Part shown: one piece after another, positions 44,065-56,184 of the stretch
Numbering within the stretch: the stretch's first letter is position 1
How the letters are laid out: every line of letters starts with the position of its first letter
The notes under the pieces: model-generated
Seen by the model: the letters and a program-made list of their open reading frames with translations, nothing else
Told to the model about the DNA's origin: nothing
Databases searched by the model: none
Source: Hymenopus coronatus
Lineage: Eukaryota > Arthropoda > Insecta > Mantodea > Hymenopodidae
Direction of reading: 5' to 3'
Assembly (NCBI GenBank): GCA_030762935.1
Contig: CM060900.1
Location: 390,412,632 to 390,476,631, forward strand
Length of the DNA stretch: 64,000 nucleotides
Position numbers and translations under genes: made by a program

Positions 44065-45465
44065 TTATATGCGATTCTAAAGACGTAGAATCCGCTGACT
44101 TTGCATTGGTTAGTCCTAAGATGGTTCTCAAGGACCTCATGAAGCTTTGGCGACCTCATTTCAGATCTCGCAACAGGAGAGACATTCTCACTTCGGCAAA
44201 ATTACCTCCGCATAGCAAGTGCCGTAGTCACCACATTTCCCATGAATACATTAAATCAAACTAGTAACACTTAGGCTATTATTGAGGTAAAAGGACGGGT
44301 TATAAGAAGGTGACCATTAGAATTTATATACTAAAAAGATTAGTTGATTGAACGTTTTACTTTTGCGCTCCAGTAAAGATGGCCTGTGTTTAAAGGTATT
44401 AGCAGGGGCAAACGAAGAAATATCTTTCCCTTGAGTAAAGCTGACAATACAAGTGACACAGACAAAAGTAAACAGTGGCGATAAATAAATAAAAAAGTGG
44501 GAACACATATCTGCCTATCCACAAAAAACCGCCACAGATAAATGTATAAGAAAATGTTTCCATGAGAAGATGCGAAGAGTCCTTGATTCTTAAATGGAGT
44601 TGGGATTGCACAGAGCTAAGCGAACAATAGAGAGGTTAAGAGCGGCGGAATGAAGACCGGGGAAGCACATTGTGGTTGTGGTAGGTAGAGAGGTTTTAAA
44701 AACAAAGGTAAACAGGATTAAACCATTGCTTCAGCAGAATTACTTCGTAATGCTACGCTTTAGCAAAAATTCCTCCTTCTCTAATAAGGTTCTTTTTGTG
44801 TACAAAGCCTGTGCAGTCGCGGGGTAATCACTAGGGCATTTATGAAATCTAAAACTGCAGTTGCAGAGGTAGACGGTTTCTTCAAGGGCTTATAATCTCA
44901 AATGCAAATGCTATATTTTTGTGTTTTTCTTCCGCTTTGGTCTTCTAAAACGAGTCCCGTAAATAATATTATAAGATAGCCTTATTATGGCTTCAATTTG
45001 TTCCTTGAAATGTTGTATGAAAAGAAAAAATATTCTGTTTTAAAGATATGAGCAGTACTGATTCAGAATTCATTAATGAGATTCAAGATATAATCAAGAT
45101 CAAAGTAATTTTGTGATAAGCGCGCTTCCTTAATGAGAGACGCATTTGGAAGTGTTTCCGGCACGTTCAAACCTCTACAAGATTAGAAATGTTTAATCGC
45201 TGGCTGAACTGAAGAGCACTAATATCGAATCTATGTCCACAGAAACTGATAATCAACTAAAGAGACAAATGTTTTCTTACTGCAAATCCTGTCATTTTAA
45301 TGTTGATGCTGTCGAAAAAATAAAGTAGGAAAGCTATATGTTCAAAGCAGGGCATATACTATATCGATTGCTGTCATAAACTGCAAAAGCACACTCAATA
45401 ATAAAATAGTACTAAAAATAAAAAATAAAAGTGATGTATAGCTGTCCACTACTTCACCTAAGACA
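44065..45465. other. Unassigned intergenic DNA
   Basis: Nothing recognised. Frames of 60-80 codons lack domain signatures. Confidence 0.4.
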
Positions 45466-45469
45466 GAAG

Positions 45470-46060
45470 ATACCATACGAGATTGCACAGTAGTAACGAG
45501 CGAGTCTGGGAGGTCCTGGGTTCCATTCTGGGGCATGCCATTCTGGCCATGAGTTTGGCGTGTTTTCTCTGATTGATAAGGTCAATACTGCGATGGATTT
45601 CTTCTACCACAAATTTCCTCTCCATCGCTACCTATATGCTTCGCCTTTCATGTTCTGAATGTCGAAAGAGCAATAGCTCCTGATATAATTATTTGAACAA
45701 TCAAAAGATTTGTCCATTGAGGCTTTTTGACTGGGTTATCTCTTAATACAAACTGACAAAAAAAAGTAAAATTTTCACAATATTCGTAGGTTAGCCGGCC
45801 TTGGACTGTTGGTGCAGATGCTTACTCGTAAAGCACTTCTCGTTCCTGCCAGATATGAAACTTCTCTGCACTGCTTCAGGTGCTTCCAGTTCTCACCGGT
45901 CCCACCAGATGGAAGCCTTCTGTGAGTAGCCCATCGCAGTAATCGTATTATCAAGCTCGGAAGCAAAAGACTTCTGAGCGTCTCTGTCGGCCGGCGTACC
46001 TGTGGCCTATAGCCTCCTTCGGTCCCTTCATCACATCCGTTCTTCCTGGGGGTAGTAAGT
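45470..46060 (+). mobile_element. tRNA-headed repeat, family D, long diverged copy
   Basis: B-box-like 'cctgggttccattctgggg', 'gcgtgttttctctgattg', 'ttcttctaccacaaatttcc', then a stretch 'gcttccagttctcaccgg' and 'gatggaagccttctgtgagt'. These line up with the 32 kb copy's 'gggaagccttttctgagc' in order. Confidence 0.5.
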
Positions 46061-46540
46061 ACAATAATTACGCTTTGGGCCGAGGTTCAAGCTGTCCCCT
46101 CCATTCCTTGGTCATAGTCAAAATGAAATCAAATACATTGCATGTGATTTACTGTTCTTTATAAAAGCCCAATTAAAAAAAAAAGAAAAACATGCTATTG
46201 GTATCTATATCTGCTGGTTGAGAAGCCATCCCACCGCTCATGTTGTGTTCCATCATTATAGCAACGGCGCTGATTCAGGAAGAATCGTGATAGATGTGTG
46301 TAGTTTAAACATTATTTGATGAAACACTAAATCGTGCCTTGTACTTAAGTAACATTGTATGAATACAAGCGCTGAAAATTCCACAGCTCTTTGTAGTTCT
46401 TAACCTGAACATTTTATAGCAAACATCCCCCGCGGTTGTAATGAATATAATGTGGAAAACGAAATAGTAAATATAAGTTACGAATTAAAAATGAACGCAG
46501 AAAAAAACTATAAGTATGTGCTTAACAAGAAAAAAAAAAA
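46061..46540. other. Unassigned intergenic DNA
   Basis: Nothing recognised beyond short A-rich runs. Confidence 0.4.
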
Positions 46541-46545
46541 CTGTG

Positions 46546-47345
46546 ACATGTTCCATTCACATGTCTTTCTCTACCTGTTCTGTAAACAAACTTCTTATAA
46601 AAGATTATTCTTTTATCTACATCAAGCTAATCAAGATAAAGGTTACATAAATTCTCCCATTACTTGCTTCCTTGTAGGTAGAAGGGAAATAAGGGAACAC
46701 ACTAGGCAAAAGCGTTAGTCATTTTTTTTAAAAACTGGTCTCTATGTGAAGCAATTGAAATTCGATTCTCTTTGCATTGCCAGAAGTAAAACAAGAGAGA
46801 TATGAAACGAAATGTGACTTACCGTTTGAGAAAGGTTTAAGTAGTTCATAATTTAAACAAATAACAAGGAATATTTCTGAAACGCCTAACTCTGCAAGAA
46901 GTGTATATGGCATAACTTGTGTATTTTAACGAGATACACAACTTTATGTAGTAAACGTTTGTTTATCTCTTACGGGTTATACGTTATGCCAAAGTCATCC
47001 AGAATGAGGAGGTCTTCGGAGGCTATTCCAAAAAAAGCTCAATATATACATTTTTTTTATGTAAATATTTTAATATGCTGAATTTTAATCAAATTTGTTG
47101 GATCCATTTTTGAGTAAATCAAAATTTTCGAAAACATTTCCATGTAAAGGGTAATTTGGAAGGGACATTCCTGAACATTTTCATGTCACACCCTTGTAAG
47201 ATACTACAAAACGAAATAAAAAGTTTGGTATTTTATTGGCTTTTCGTTTTTAAGTTATGGACTTTTTTTGTGGATTCAGAGGACCCTATAACATGCATTT
47301 TCTGTGAAAACTGTGTATCGAATTTTTGGATGCAACCTTAAATTA
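46546..47345 (+). mobile_element. Family A repeat, copy A9 (slot deleted)
   Basis: Left end 'catgttccattcacatgtc', 'cttgcttccttgtaggtaga', 'ccaaagtcatccagaatgag', 'ttttcgtttttaagttatgg', 'catgcattttctgtgaaaac' and 'tcgaatttttggatgcaa'. Here the simple-repeat slot and its flanks are missing between 'aagttatgg' and 'ggattcagaggacc'. Confidence 0.8.
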
Positions 47346-47349
47346 GGCA

Positions 47350-48085
47350 GAGAGAGTAAAAAGTATAAGAAATGCAGAGAAATCATTGAAAAATGCGAGT
47401 AATGAAACTCAGTAAGGTTTAGTGTTAGACCTAAATACAAACTTTTCAAGCTTTGCAAGCATTTTAACATATAAGTGAAACTGAAGAGATGAAGAGATGG
47501 TAAGACGACGACAAAATGAAGAAATAAAATGGATAGGATATACTTCAGGTTTGTGTGAAACTGAAAAAATTGTGTCTTTCATGATGTCCACAAATATGTT
47601 GTAAATGGTCTCGATGTTTGTAAATTTAAGTTATTCCATATTAATACATTATTTATTCTCATTTTTCAAATAATATTTAAATTCACCTAATCTGCCCAAA
47701 TATTATTGGTGAAAATCTGTGTATGTGTGAGTGCGACTGGGTGTTTGTGTGTATGTGTGTATTTGTTCGGACATTAAATAAAATATCTGCAATAATTCTA
47801 AAACTGGGTTGTGGTTAAGGGGATAGAGGGCTGTTTCGTATTAATTTTCTACCGCGAATTGGAAAGCAAGTTAACCGCCAACTGGCACTTCCCAGTGACA
47901 CACCAAGGCCGTGGCAGCTGCAAGATCTGATGATACACTAAAATAACTCATCGCCAATATTATATAATGAAAGCATCATTGTTTAACTGATTTCCTAAAA
48001 ATGCCTTTATTACAATTTATTACAGATGTAAGCCTCAATTGCCTCAGTAAAGTAAACAAATAAATTGTAATAGTGAAGGAGTCCA
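47350..48085. other. Unassigned intergenic DNA
   Basis: A loose GTGT-rich patch at 47720-47765; otherwise nothing. Confidence 0.4.
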
Positions 48086-48089
48086 TAGC

Positions 48090-49170
48090 TTATCTAAACT
48101 GGAGAGGAAGAAGAGGGTGACTTATCGCACCTGTGTTTCCTATTGCCTAATGGCCTGGATCTACAGAGAACCATCTTAACGATTACGGATAGGAATAACA
48201 TAAGTGCGAAGGGGACTGGGCACAGAACCAATGCAGGTTATTGTACCTATCCCCATGAGGGGGCGGCCTCGGGAGGTACGATGAGGCGAGGGGATATGCC
48301 GGAACCAGGAGACATGACATAGCAATTACAGGGTCCCTACAGTTTCCAGATAGGAGCACCTAGATGGTCAGACAGGCAGACTGGAGACCCCGCCCCACAC
48401 AATGCTCAACGTTCCTACCACGATCCTCTTCCCGGCAACCAGCCGAAGTCAGGTGACCGAGAAAGCCACTAGGAGCATCCTTTTTCCTTGCCACGCCATA
48501 CTAAGCAGCAACGGCGACAGTTACAACCTTGACTGAGACCAGCGGGAAGAAAGATGAATAAATTTACAGTGGAGACGATATTGAGGGACATAAATTATAC
48601 AACTCAGGTGTGACAGGTACTGCAGAGCTTTTCGTCGGTTTTTCCAGGTACATATTTTATAAACCGTCTCCCTTTGCTACGGCGAGGACGGAAGTTGATA
48701 CGCCACTTACGTGCATCAAACCCATAGGGGATGACTACCGAATACCTCGGTGGGGGTGATAGTTACCAGCTTCCAAAGTTAGTGGTCGGAGGACGTTAAG
48801 GCGTCTAACATCCGCGCCCATGCCTCACCACCCAGGAGTACCCAATCTCTCATAGGTTTCGGAAGCCACTGCGCCACCGAGTCCAACCAATCCGAACAGC
48901 TCCTTTACGGGAGGGGCTCAGATGTACGGCCCGACGTACTTCTAATAACGTCAGGGTCCACGGAGCGCGCACCGCAGCAGCTAAAGGGGTCAAAGCCTCT
49001 CGCCTACGAGAGATATGGAGGGAGAGAACATTCGAGGAATGGAGGAAACCTACCCAGCATTCGCCTCATGACCCGAAGAAAACCTCGAAAAACACATGGG
49101 TCAGGTAGACCAGCCCGGGGAGCGAAACCGCGATCTCCCGAAAGCGCCTAAACCATCCCGCTTGGTTACA
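48090..49170. other. GC-rich block without open frames; right end G-like
   Basis: About 1.1 kb of clearly higher GC than its surroundings, including 'gagggggcggcctcgggag' and 'ggagaccccgccccacac'. No open frame of 60 codons crosses it. The right end 'aaacacatgggtcaggtaga' followed by 'cgaaaccgcgatctcccg' matches the tRNA-like right end of family G. It is probably one or two diverged repeats of the G type plus another unit, but copies covering the left 600 bp were not found. Confidence 0.4.
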
Positions 49171-49174
49171 GTAT

Positions 49175-50090
49175 TTTTCAGAACATGATGACCCTGCCCC
49201 ACTCTTCTTCTAAAGCCTTTAAAGTTAAGGATTAGGGTGTGTGCGGTTCAACAGCAACCCTCGCTGTTGCCAAGTCTTCCAGTTACTGGTCCTTTAACTG
49301 AGGCGCGTTTCTCGACTTGAAAGCAGTGTCTCCAGGAAACAGATTTTACCACGTTGCTTCTCCCCCCTAGTACAGGGTAGTCTTTTGTTTACTAATGGTT
49401 ATTCCCAGTGGTAGGGGGAGCAGTCCTGTTTGAGGGTCATCATGTCTTGGAGAAAACGTTACCCGTTATGAATCTCAGTGCACTTATAATTGCAGGAGCA
49501 CAGCTCTGTAACAGCCGTTTGTTACACTGTTCAGTATGTCGTATTTCAGATTTGTTCTACCGAGCTATTACATTAAACAGGTTTTAAAAAATGGCTCATA
49601 GAAGACCGAACGCAATGCTTTTAGATAGTGACAGGTCAAGTGACGGATGACCGAATCAGACCAGGTGGACCTGAGAACGGAATGAGTGGGCGAGATAATC
49701 CTAGTAAATTTTCTAGCCAATGACAAGAGTATGCTGGAAGGCTTACTATATTCATTTTCATTTCAGTGTATTTCCAATTACGTTAAGATTCAAAATAACT
49801 CGAATGCCTTACATAAATGGAGAAAAAGGAATGGTCTGCCTTTTTAATATATTAAAATGTCAGACTATATATTTCTCTAGACTTAAGGATAATATAGTTT
49901 TAATTACAATATAGACAAAAATCAATTACAAACTGTGGAAACAAAAAAACTACCTCTGAGTAATCTGTTTCAGGTATCATTTTCGAAACAAATTTTGGTT
50001 AGTGTGGTAATTAGTGTAATACACAGATATCAGGGAATTATCTCTCGTAATGAATGTTGCTTTAAGATTTAAGACTTGTTTATTTTTCAG
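49175..50090. other. Unassigned intergenic DNA
   Basis: A short hairpin AACAGC..GCTGTT near 49250 is minor. No gene was seen. Confidence 0.4.
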
Positions 50091-50094
50091 CAGG

Positions 50095-50425
50095 CGGCAC
50101 CGTGGCCGAGTGGTTAGGTCATCCGCTCTCACATTGGCGGCTCGGGTTCGAACCGAGGGGAACAGTTATGGGATTTCTGATGGACGGAGCGGCGTCTGGG
50201 CGGGTTTTCCGAGTTCTTAGGTTTCATCCGCCAATCATTCCACCAATTGGACCAAAATCATATTTCCTTTCATCCCTTTCACTGTCATTTCATATTGTCC
50301 ACTTCCTCACTTTCATAGCAGACATCTCGCTGAACACACATCGTAGATTGTCTCTGATTCAGAGCCCCTGCTCCTCAACAAGCGTCTGGTCCAGGCGCTG
50401 GCTTGTTAGTCCTGGGAAGTGTAAG
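50095..50425 (+). mobile_element. tRNA-headed SINE, family B2, full copy
   Basis: Head GGCGGCACCGTGGCCGAGTG followed by 'gttaggtcatccgctc' and B box 'cgggttcgaaccgaggg'. The body has 'gggcgggttttccgag' and 'attccaccaattgg', then the B2 extension 'tcatattgtccacttcctc' and 'gcaccctg'-type 'agcccctgctcctcaacaag'. It is the clearest B2 copy in the window. Confidence 0.85.
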
Positions 50426-50469
50426 TTCCACATCGAGGAGGGTAAACCGGGAAAGAAGAAGCATAAGTT

Positions 50470-50660
50470 TATTTTGTACAATTCATTCCTCATATACAGA
50501 CTAGAATATACTTCAGTTGTATGGAGTACTTATAGTGCAAAACATATAATACTTGAAGTTATTCAATACGAATTCTGGAAGTATGCACTTCTCAAAAAAT
50601 TCGTTACTTTCCTAGATGTATTTCTTATAATTCACTGCTTCATTTATTTGAGTTAAGGAA
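50470..50660 (+). pseudogene. LINE reverse-transcriptase thumb fragment
   Basis: The plus strand encodes SFLIYRLEYTSVVWSTYSAK followed by HIILEVIQYEFWKYA. This resembles the conserved L-x-R-P-x-L-E-Y-x-S-x-V-W-x-P-Y-x-x-x-x-I-x-x-L-E-x-[VI]-Q-x-x-F of Jockey/CR1-type RTs, downstream of the catalytic core. It is joined in frame, by chance, to the B2 SINE upstream, making a 184-codon frame (50102-50656). Only a scrap of the element remains. Confidence 0.6.
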
Positions 50661-50769
50661 ACTTATCACATGGACCATTCATTACTTTTCCTTTAAAACT
50701 ACTGCATAAAAGGAGTAACGATCCTAATCTAAGACATTTCAGGTTTTTAAGCTCCTAGTATTGTATGAA

Positions 50770-51690
50770 ATAAATTTCATAATATAAATTATATTTTATA
50801 TAATATTGTATATAATCTATATTTTATATTTAAGAATTAATATTTATTCACATTAGAACTCATGTGTACTTAGAATGCAATACTCCTCTGAGAGAGAGAA
50901 CCGAGAGTTCCCGGGAAAGTGGTGCCAGAAAAGGCGCTCTAAAATCCATACTTAAGGTAAATGAAGTAAATATTTACCTTCTGCTCCCAAACAGGCAGCA
51001 CATCTTGCAAAAATATTCTCATTCACTTGCCTAAGTTTCGCAGCAGGAATCCTTGGTTATTTAAACTGTGTGTTATGTTTCTTACGTACCTTAGTATCCC
51101 ATACTCAGCCATCCGAATAAGGGATGATGGCAGTTCAAATTTATTTACCATGGAAACACTAATAGCGCGAGATTGTCTGATTTCCTTTTTAAGGAAAACG
51201 GGAATGAATTAGTTTTTCCATGATTTCCACAAATCTCTATCTTTTTTTTTTTTTTTTTTTCGTCTTTAAGATTTAATAAGACCGTAGTTGAAATCTATCC
51301 AAGGTCTACACGAGGATGTTTGACAACGTCCCAGACTAGAAAATTGCAATTATCCTTATCCACTTATGAGTCAAATGTAGTATTTACATTTTCGCTAGTC
51401 CACTCAAGGTAATTTTCTTCGCTTTAAAATCGTCACTCCACTACAATAATTTCCACCCTAGCAGTAGTGTAGTGCTAGTAGTGCTCTTCTGTAATTCTGG
51501 TCTCAAGCTATGAGGTGTGGTAAAAAGAGATAGATATATGGAGCGAGAGTGGGGATTATCGTGGCTAGACTGAAACCACTGTAGCACATATTATGACATA
51601 ATTTTAAATTGATCAGATTAAAATAAAATCTATATTTTGTGTGTTGCTTTTCTCATTTCTTAACGTTTTGTTATGCTAATGTTTCACGAC
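50770..51690. other. Unassigned AT-rich DNA
   Basis: Contains a poly(T) run at 51242-51260. No gene or shared repeat was recognised. Confidence 0.4.
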
Positions 51691-51696
51691 GTTATA

Positions 51697-51998
51697 CCAG
51701 GTGACCTAGCTGCCCAGTATTTGACGAGTGCGTTAAAATAGTTACAGAACTCAACGGGGCTAATTCAAGTTAAAATCGACCAGTGCGGAACTAGTGTGAG
51801 ATATCTTCGTTTTACTCCTCTCAATGAGTGCGACCCGGCTCACCGTCTCCGCAGGAATCAAGAGTGATAAAACGACGGTCGCTCAGCCAGTTTCAAGCTC
51901 TCAGGTTTTAACTTGAAGTAGTCCGTTGAGTTCTGCAACTCTTTTAAGGCACGAAGGGATATCTACACACGCTAAATACGGGTAGTTTGACCACCTGG
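51697..51998. mobile_element. Fold-back element, family I copy 1
   Basis: The two halves are inverted copies of each other. The left arm reads 'gttacagaactcaacggggc' and 'ttcaagttaaaa'. The right arm, reversed, reads 'gttgcagaactcaacggac' and 'ttcaagttaaaa'. The outer ends are CCAGGTG and CACCTGG. The element is non-coding. Long inverted arms meeting at a short centre suggest a non-autonomous fold-back DNA element. Confidence 0.88.
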
Positions 51999-52004
51999 AT
52001 GTTT

Positions 52005-53895
52005 ACGAGTTTTATGATGAGCTGGAACTTTGTTAATCTGTAGGTTTTACTCTACCATGGAATATCTGCGGGGTTCTTTCTGGGCTATTTCCAAGATTTT
52101 AACAAGTATTTTTATTTCTTACACCTTCTATACCAAACCGAGTAACTCAATTTTTACAGTATTAACACAATTAGGCGTTCTCTATTGCTTTGCATTTTGT
52201 ATCTGATCGTTCATACATCGCTTCTTATGTGGCAACTAGCTATATGCTGTGTAGAGAAATTAAGATACCTTATATGTGTGTGATATTCCTAAGAAGCTAA
52301 GGACCCCTTAAGAAGAGCATCCTCGAAATATTAATTTTATTGGAATCAGAGTACATTTGAAGTTAACATGTTATAGATAAGAGTCTCAAGAATATTTGTT
52401 GACACACAATTTATCCCAAAACTGAATTAAACGTGACATTAATATACATAGAGAGCATCTAGGACAGTAAAATGTTAATTCACATTTACATGGAAACAAC
52501 TTTCACTAAAGCTACCACATTATTCCTATCAAGAAATTAATACAACCAAAACTTAATGTTATGAGTCTGTGTATTACTGCTAGATTCTAAATTATCACCA
52601 AAATGAAACTCCTATTAGTTGTTTAACGCACAGAATACCACTATAACCTGTGTATAGTTTGTGTCATAAGAATCCCCGAAAATTGAAAATATAGTTTTGA
52701 AATTAATCATTTTCATAACTAACCACTGGTTCCAACATTAAACGGTATACTACTTGGAGTACAAACGATGTGGCTTAGTAATTCTATTGTAGTATAGCAA
52801 AGTATTTTGGCATTAGTTTCGAAATGATGAATTTTCGCTCCTACCTTAGAAGGAATTTTCTGTACTTACATTAAGCAACACGTCACACATGAGTTACGTT
52901 GTCTCAGGTGTCGTAGAAGGCAAAAAGAAATCATAAAGAAAAATAGCAATTTCGCTAAAAGTTTCTGAAGAGATAGCACAACAGCCGTACTCACTCATAT
53001 GTTTGAGAGTTCCACTCACAGGTTATTCATAAAAATGCAGCTGGAATACCCGCGAGCCTCTTAGATACTGCTCTGTTTCTACAACTGCAGACTGGTGTTC
53101 AGTCATTTGGAATTGATGACATTTACGCACTGGTCATAATTTTATTTAGGAAAGAAACACCAACAAATGCATTTAATAGCTAAGAGTTCTTCTTTCAGAT
53201 ATTTGCCATGGATATTTTCAAATGGAATCATTTTTGGTAAACCAGGTATTACAACAGTCTGCAACAAAATGGGAGTTCGTAAACGAAATACATCGATACC
53301 GGATAAAATTGTATACTGTTAATTATGTGCATGTAACTTTCAGCCTGAAACGATATATACGTCACACAGAAATGTTTCCTTTATTTGTGTAGTGAAAGAG
53401 GGACTTCATAATCAATAGCAAATATCTCACTTCCCCATTTGAAATAAAATGGAGATTGTGAGCTCGCATATGTTTTATAGTAAAATGCTACTGTATTAAC
53501 TCCCCATTTCCCTTTGATGTAAAATGCACCATTATTAAATTTTTGGTGAACTTTAGCGTGCCTAATGTCTGCATCTTGCGTGAAAACCTAGTGATGATCA
53601 AGTTCATTATTTATCTTCCTTAGAGCACCTCAAAATTAACAAAAGAATTAGCACACGGTGAGGTAATTCGTTCAATTAGTTGCATATACAGCATGTTTCT
53701 CATATTTAGGATTCATAAAGTATAACTCTCATGGTTCTAAAGGCAAATTTTTTAGAAATATTAGACTTAAGCACGTGAACGATAAAGATAAAACTCTAAA
53801 TTATAAAGGAGTACGAAGCGAAACTATAAAACAAACAGTATTTGAAATAATACGAACGTAATATCTGTTCATTTATTTTAGGCTATAAATTTGTT
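52005..53895. other. Unassigned AT-rich DNA
   Basis: Nothing recognised and no open frame of note. Confidence 0.45.
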
Positions 53896-53898
53896 ACC

Positions 53899-54217
53899 AA
53901 CAGGTGGCCCAATTGCCACATATTTGCGTTTGCAGATATTCGTTCATGCGTTAAAAGAGTTTCAGAAGTCAACGTGGCTACTCCAAGTTAAAACCCGATA
54001 GTGGAGAACTGGAAAGCGCGACCTTCGGTTTACCCCTCTCAATGAGCACACCAGCTTACCTTCTTCGTTGATAAGCAAGAGGGGTAAAACGAAGGTTGCT
54101 CAGCCAGTTCCCCACTTATCGGTTTAACTTGAAATAACCCCGTTGAGTACTGCAGCTCTTTTAACGCACGAAGGGAACATCTGAACACGAAAATACGGGG
54201 CAGTTGGACGACCCGGG
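53899..54217. mobile_element. Fold-back element, family I copy 2
   Basis: Same layout as copy 1: the left arm has 'atgcgttaaaagagtttcag' and 'ccaagttaaaac'. The right arm reversed has 'gtgcgttaaaagagctgcag' and 'ttcaagttaaacc'. Outer ends are CAGGTGGCCC and near GGACGACCCGG. The centre has 'cccctctcaatgag' facing 'aagaggggtaaaacg'. Confidence 0.88.
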
Positions 54218-54224
54218 ATATATT

Positions 54225-54730
54225 TGAAAATGCTGTTATCCTTTATTGTAAAATCGGTGTTCAGTAGTGAGTGAATGAACAAATAAGCCTAGAAGATTTT
54301 AGTAATGACTGATCATTAGTTTGTTTAATATATTCCTGCAGTTATTGAAATAAATACTCGATATAATATATAAACTTATTTTACAATATAACGTATTAAT
54401 CTGAGTAAATATTAGAAATATATGTTACAGAAACCTAACTGTAAAGTATGCACTATGCTAGAGCTGAAAGACAGAACTGTGAATCTTTTGTGGACCTACA
54501 CTGAACCTAAGAAACTTTTATATTTTTGGGATTAATTGATAAATAGAGCTAAATAGTGTCAGTAATACTGACACAAACGTAGCTGTTTCCTTACGAAATG
54601 TTACTTTCCTGTATATGGTAGGTAGTCTAAAAGAAATATTCACTTCTAAAAACAACTGAGAGAAAACGAAAAAAAAAAAAAAAAAAAAAAAAACTATTTC
54701 AGGCATTGAAGAAAAAGGCGAGGTGTTTAA
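54225..54730. other. Unassigned AT-rich DNA with a poly(A) tract
   Basis: A poly(A) run of about 24 lies at 54669-54692, directly upstream of an E repeat. No gene was seen. Confidence 0.4.
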
Positions 54731-54734
54731 AAGA

Positions 54735-54985
54735 CAAGCCTTCCTTCGTGTTCTAGAGGTAACATTCTAGTTTCCAAGGTCGCGGGTTCAAACCTCTGCA
54801 TGGCTTCCTTCGGAAGGGAAGTAAAGCAGTTATTTCCATGCCGTAGATTTACGGCACATAAAAGAACCTCAAGCCCAATAAAGAGACCTCTGAGCAAACT
54901 TAAGTTGTATTTCGCGCTCAATATAGAATGGGTCGCTGAGAACCACAGACGTCAACAGGCGTCCATAAATTTAAGAAATAAATAA
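54735..54985 (+). mobile_element. tRNA-headed repeat, family E copy
   Basis: Head 'gttctagaggtaacattcta' with B-box-like 'gcgggttcaaacctctg'. Body 'cttcggaagggaagtaaagc', 'cacataaaagaacctc', 'aaagagacctctgagcaaa', 'atttcgcgctcaatata' and 'ggtcgctgagaaccac' match 13475-13715 in order. Confidence 0.7.
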
Positions 54986-55039
54986 AAAACACATTTTCAC
55001 ATGTAATTCACCACACTATTATCAGTGTTTCTGTGGCAA

Positions 55040-55040
<1 letters not shown>

Positions 55041-55086
<46 letters not shown>

Positions 55087-55094
55087 ATCTCTCA
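55041..55094. repeat. (CT)n microsatellite
   Basis: About 50 bp of CT units with one TTT and one TAT interruption. Confidence 0.97.
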
Positions 55095-55099
55095 CACAT

Positions 55100-55740
55100 T
55101 CACTCACTCTTTCTGAATAAGCTTAATTTGAATCAAGATTAACGTTTTAAGAATATATAAATATTTTAGTGTATTGAATTTAAAGTGCCATACACCGTCA
55201 ATATTAAATCTGCTAATTTCAATTCTCATAAACTATTTAACATATCAATCTGATTTTTACGGCATGTAGATGTGTGTCCTCTAAATTCACTGATATAATT
55301 TTGTACAATAAGTTTTGTTAACTAAAGGAGATGATTCGATTTTTATTATAATGTATCCGCAATTGTTTTATAAAAATTGCTAAATATCTTATTAGCATTA
55401 AAGAAAGTCTACAACAGAATTCAGAAAGATATTTTTAACTTCCTGAAATATAATTTAGCTATCTTCTATAGTGTTCTATAGTTTCTAAGGAAACGGTTTA
55501 TTTATACCAGAAAATGTAATTTACATAAAAACAATGTTGAAACCAAAGAAGAACCAAAAACGTGTGTATATATATGGAGAGAGAGAAAGAAAGAAAGAGT
55601 TACATGTCTTGAGCAAGAGATTACCACTCTGCTACAAAAAGTGTGTAGGAGTTATGAACTATATTGTGAGATAGTGCGGAGCTCACGGTACAAAATGTTA
55701 GATACTGTAAAATTTTAAAACATGTATTTAAAACTAAGTA
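55100..55740. other. Unassigned AT-rich DNA
   Basis: A small GA-rich patch at 55577-55600. Nothing else was recognised. Confidence 0.4.
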
Positions 55741-55741
55741 T

Positions 55742-56180
55742 TGTGACGCAGGGGCTGTGCTCAAGTTTCGGTAAATCGTTTAGATATACAGAAGTAGATA
55801 ACACTGTCTCCCAGCATAAACACCAGAACCATCGCCAGATAATCAGAGTCTTTTGAAAGTTCTCCCTCATCTGTACAATATTCTAGAATGTTCTGCGACA
55901 ATTTCCAACGGTGTTAAAAGGGAGAGTTCTCGAGTGAGTTAGTTGGTTAGTGCGGAACTGATGCGACAAGAAGGTCTGTTACACGAGTGTGTATGTGTTG
56001 ACAGTTATGGCTTACACTGAGTGCTGTTATTGCGAAGGATTAGAGACGTCCTATGTTCGACTCCCAGCGAGTGAAACTACATCGCAAAGAAGATGTAATT
56101 ACAGCGAACAGGTGAACCAAACCGTATTATTCAAGCGACAGTTAGAGCTTAGAAGAGTGGCATTAAAACGGATCACTTCT
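55742..56180. other. Promoter-like or LTR-like segment with a heat-shock-type motif
   Basis: Starts with TGTGACG and contains a perfect TTCnnGAAnnTTC array at 55881-55893 (TTCTAGAATGTTC), the form bound by heat-shock factor. About 25 bp on, 'ggtgttaaaagggagag' is followed by 'cgagtgagttagttggttag'. Layout and GC differ from the flanks. It could be a solo LTR (TGT..ACA, ending near 56102), a host promoter or chance. No second copy and no target-site duplication were found. Confidence 0.2.
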
Positions 56181-56184
56181 TAAA

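Noticed and set aside
55742..56102. Firm call of a solo LTR
   Set aside because: Flanking 5-bp sequences do not match and no second copy is in the window.
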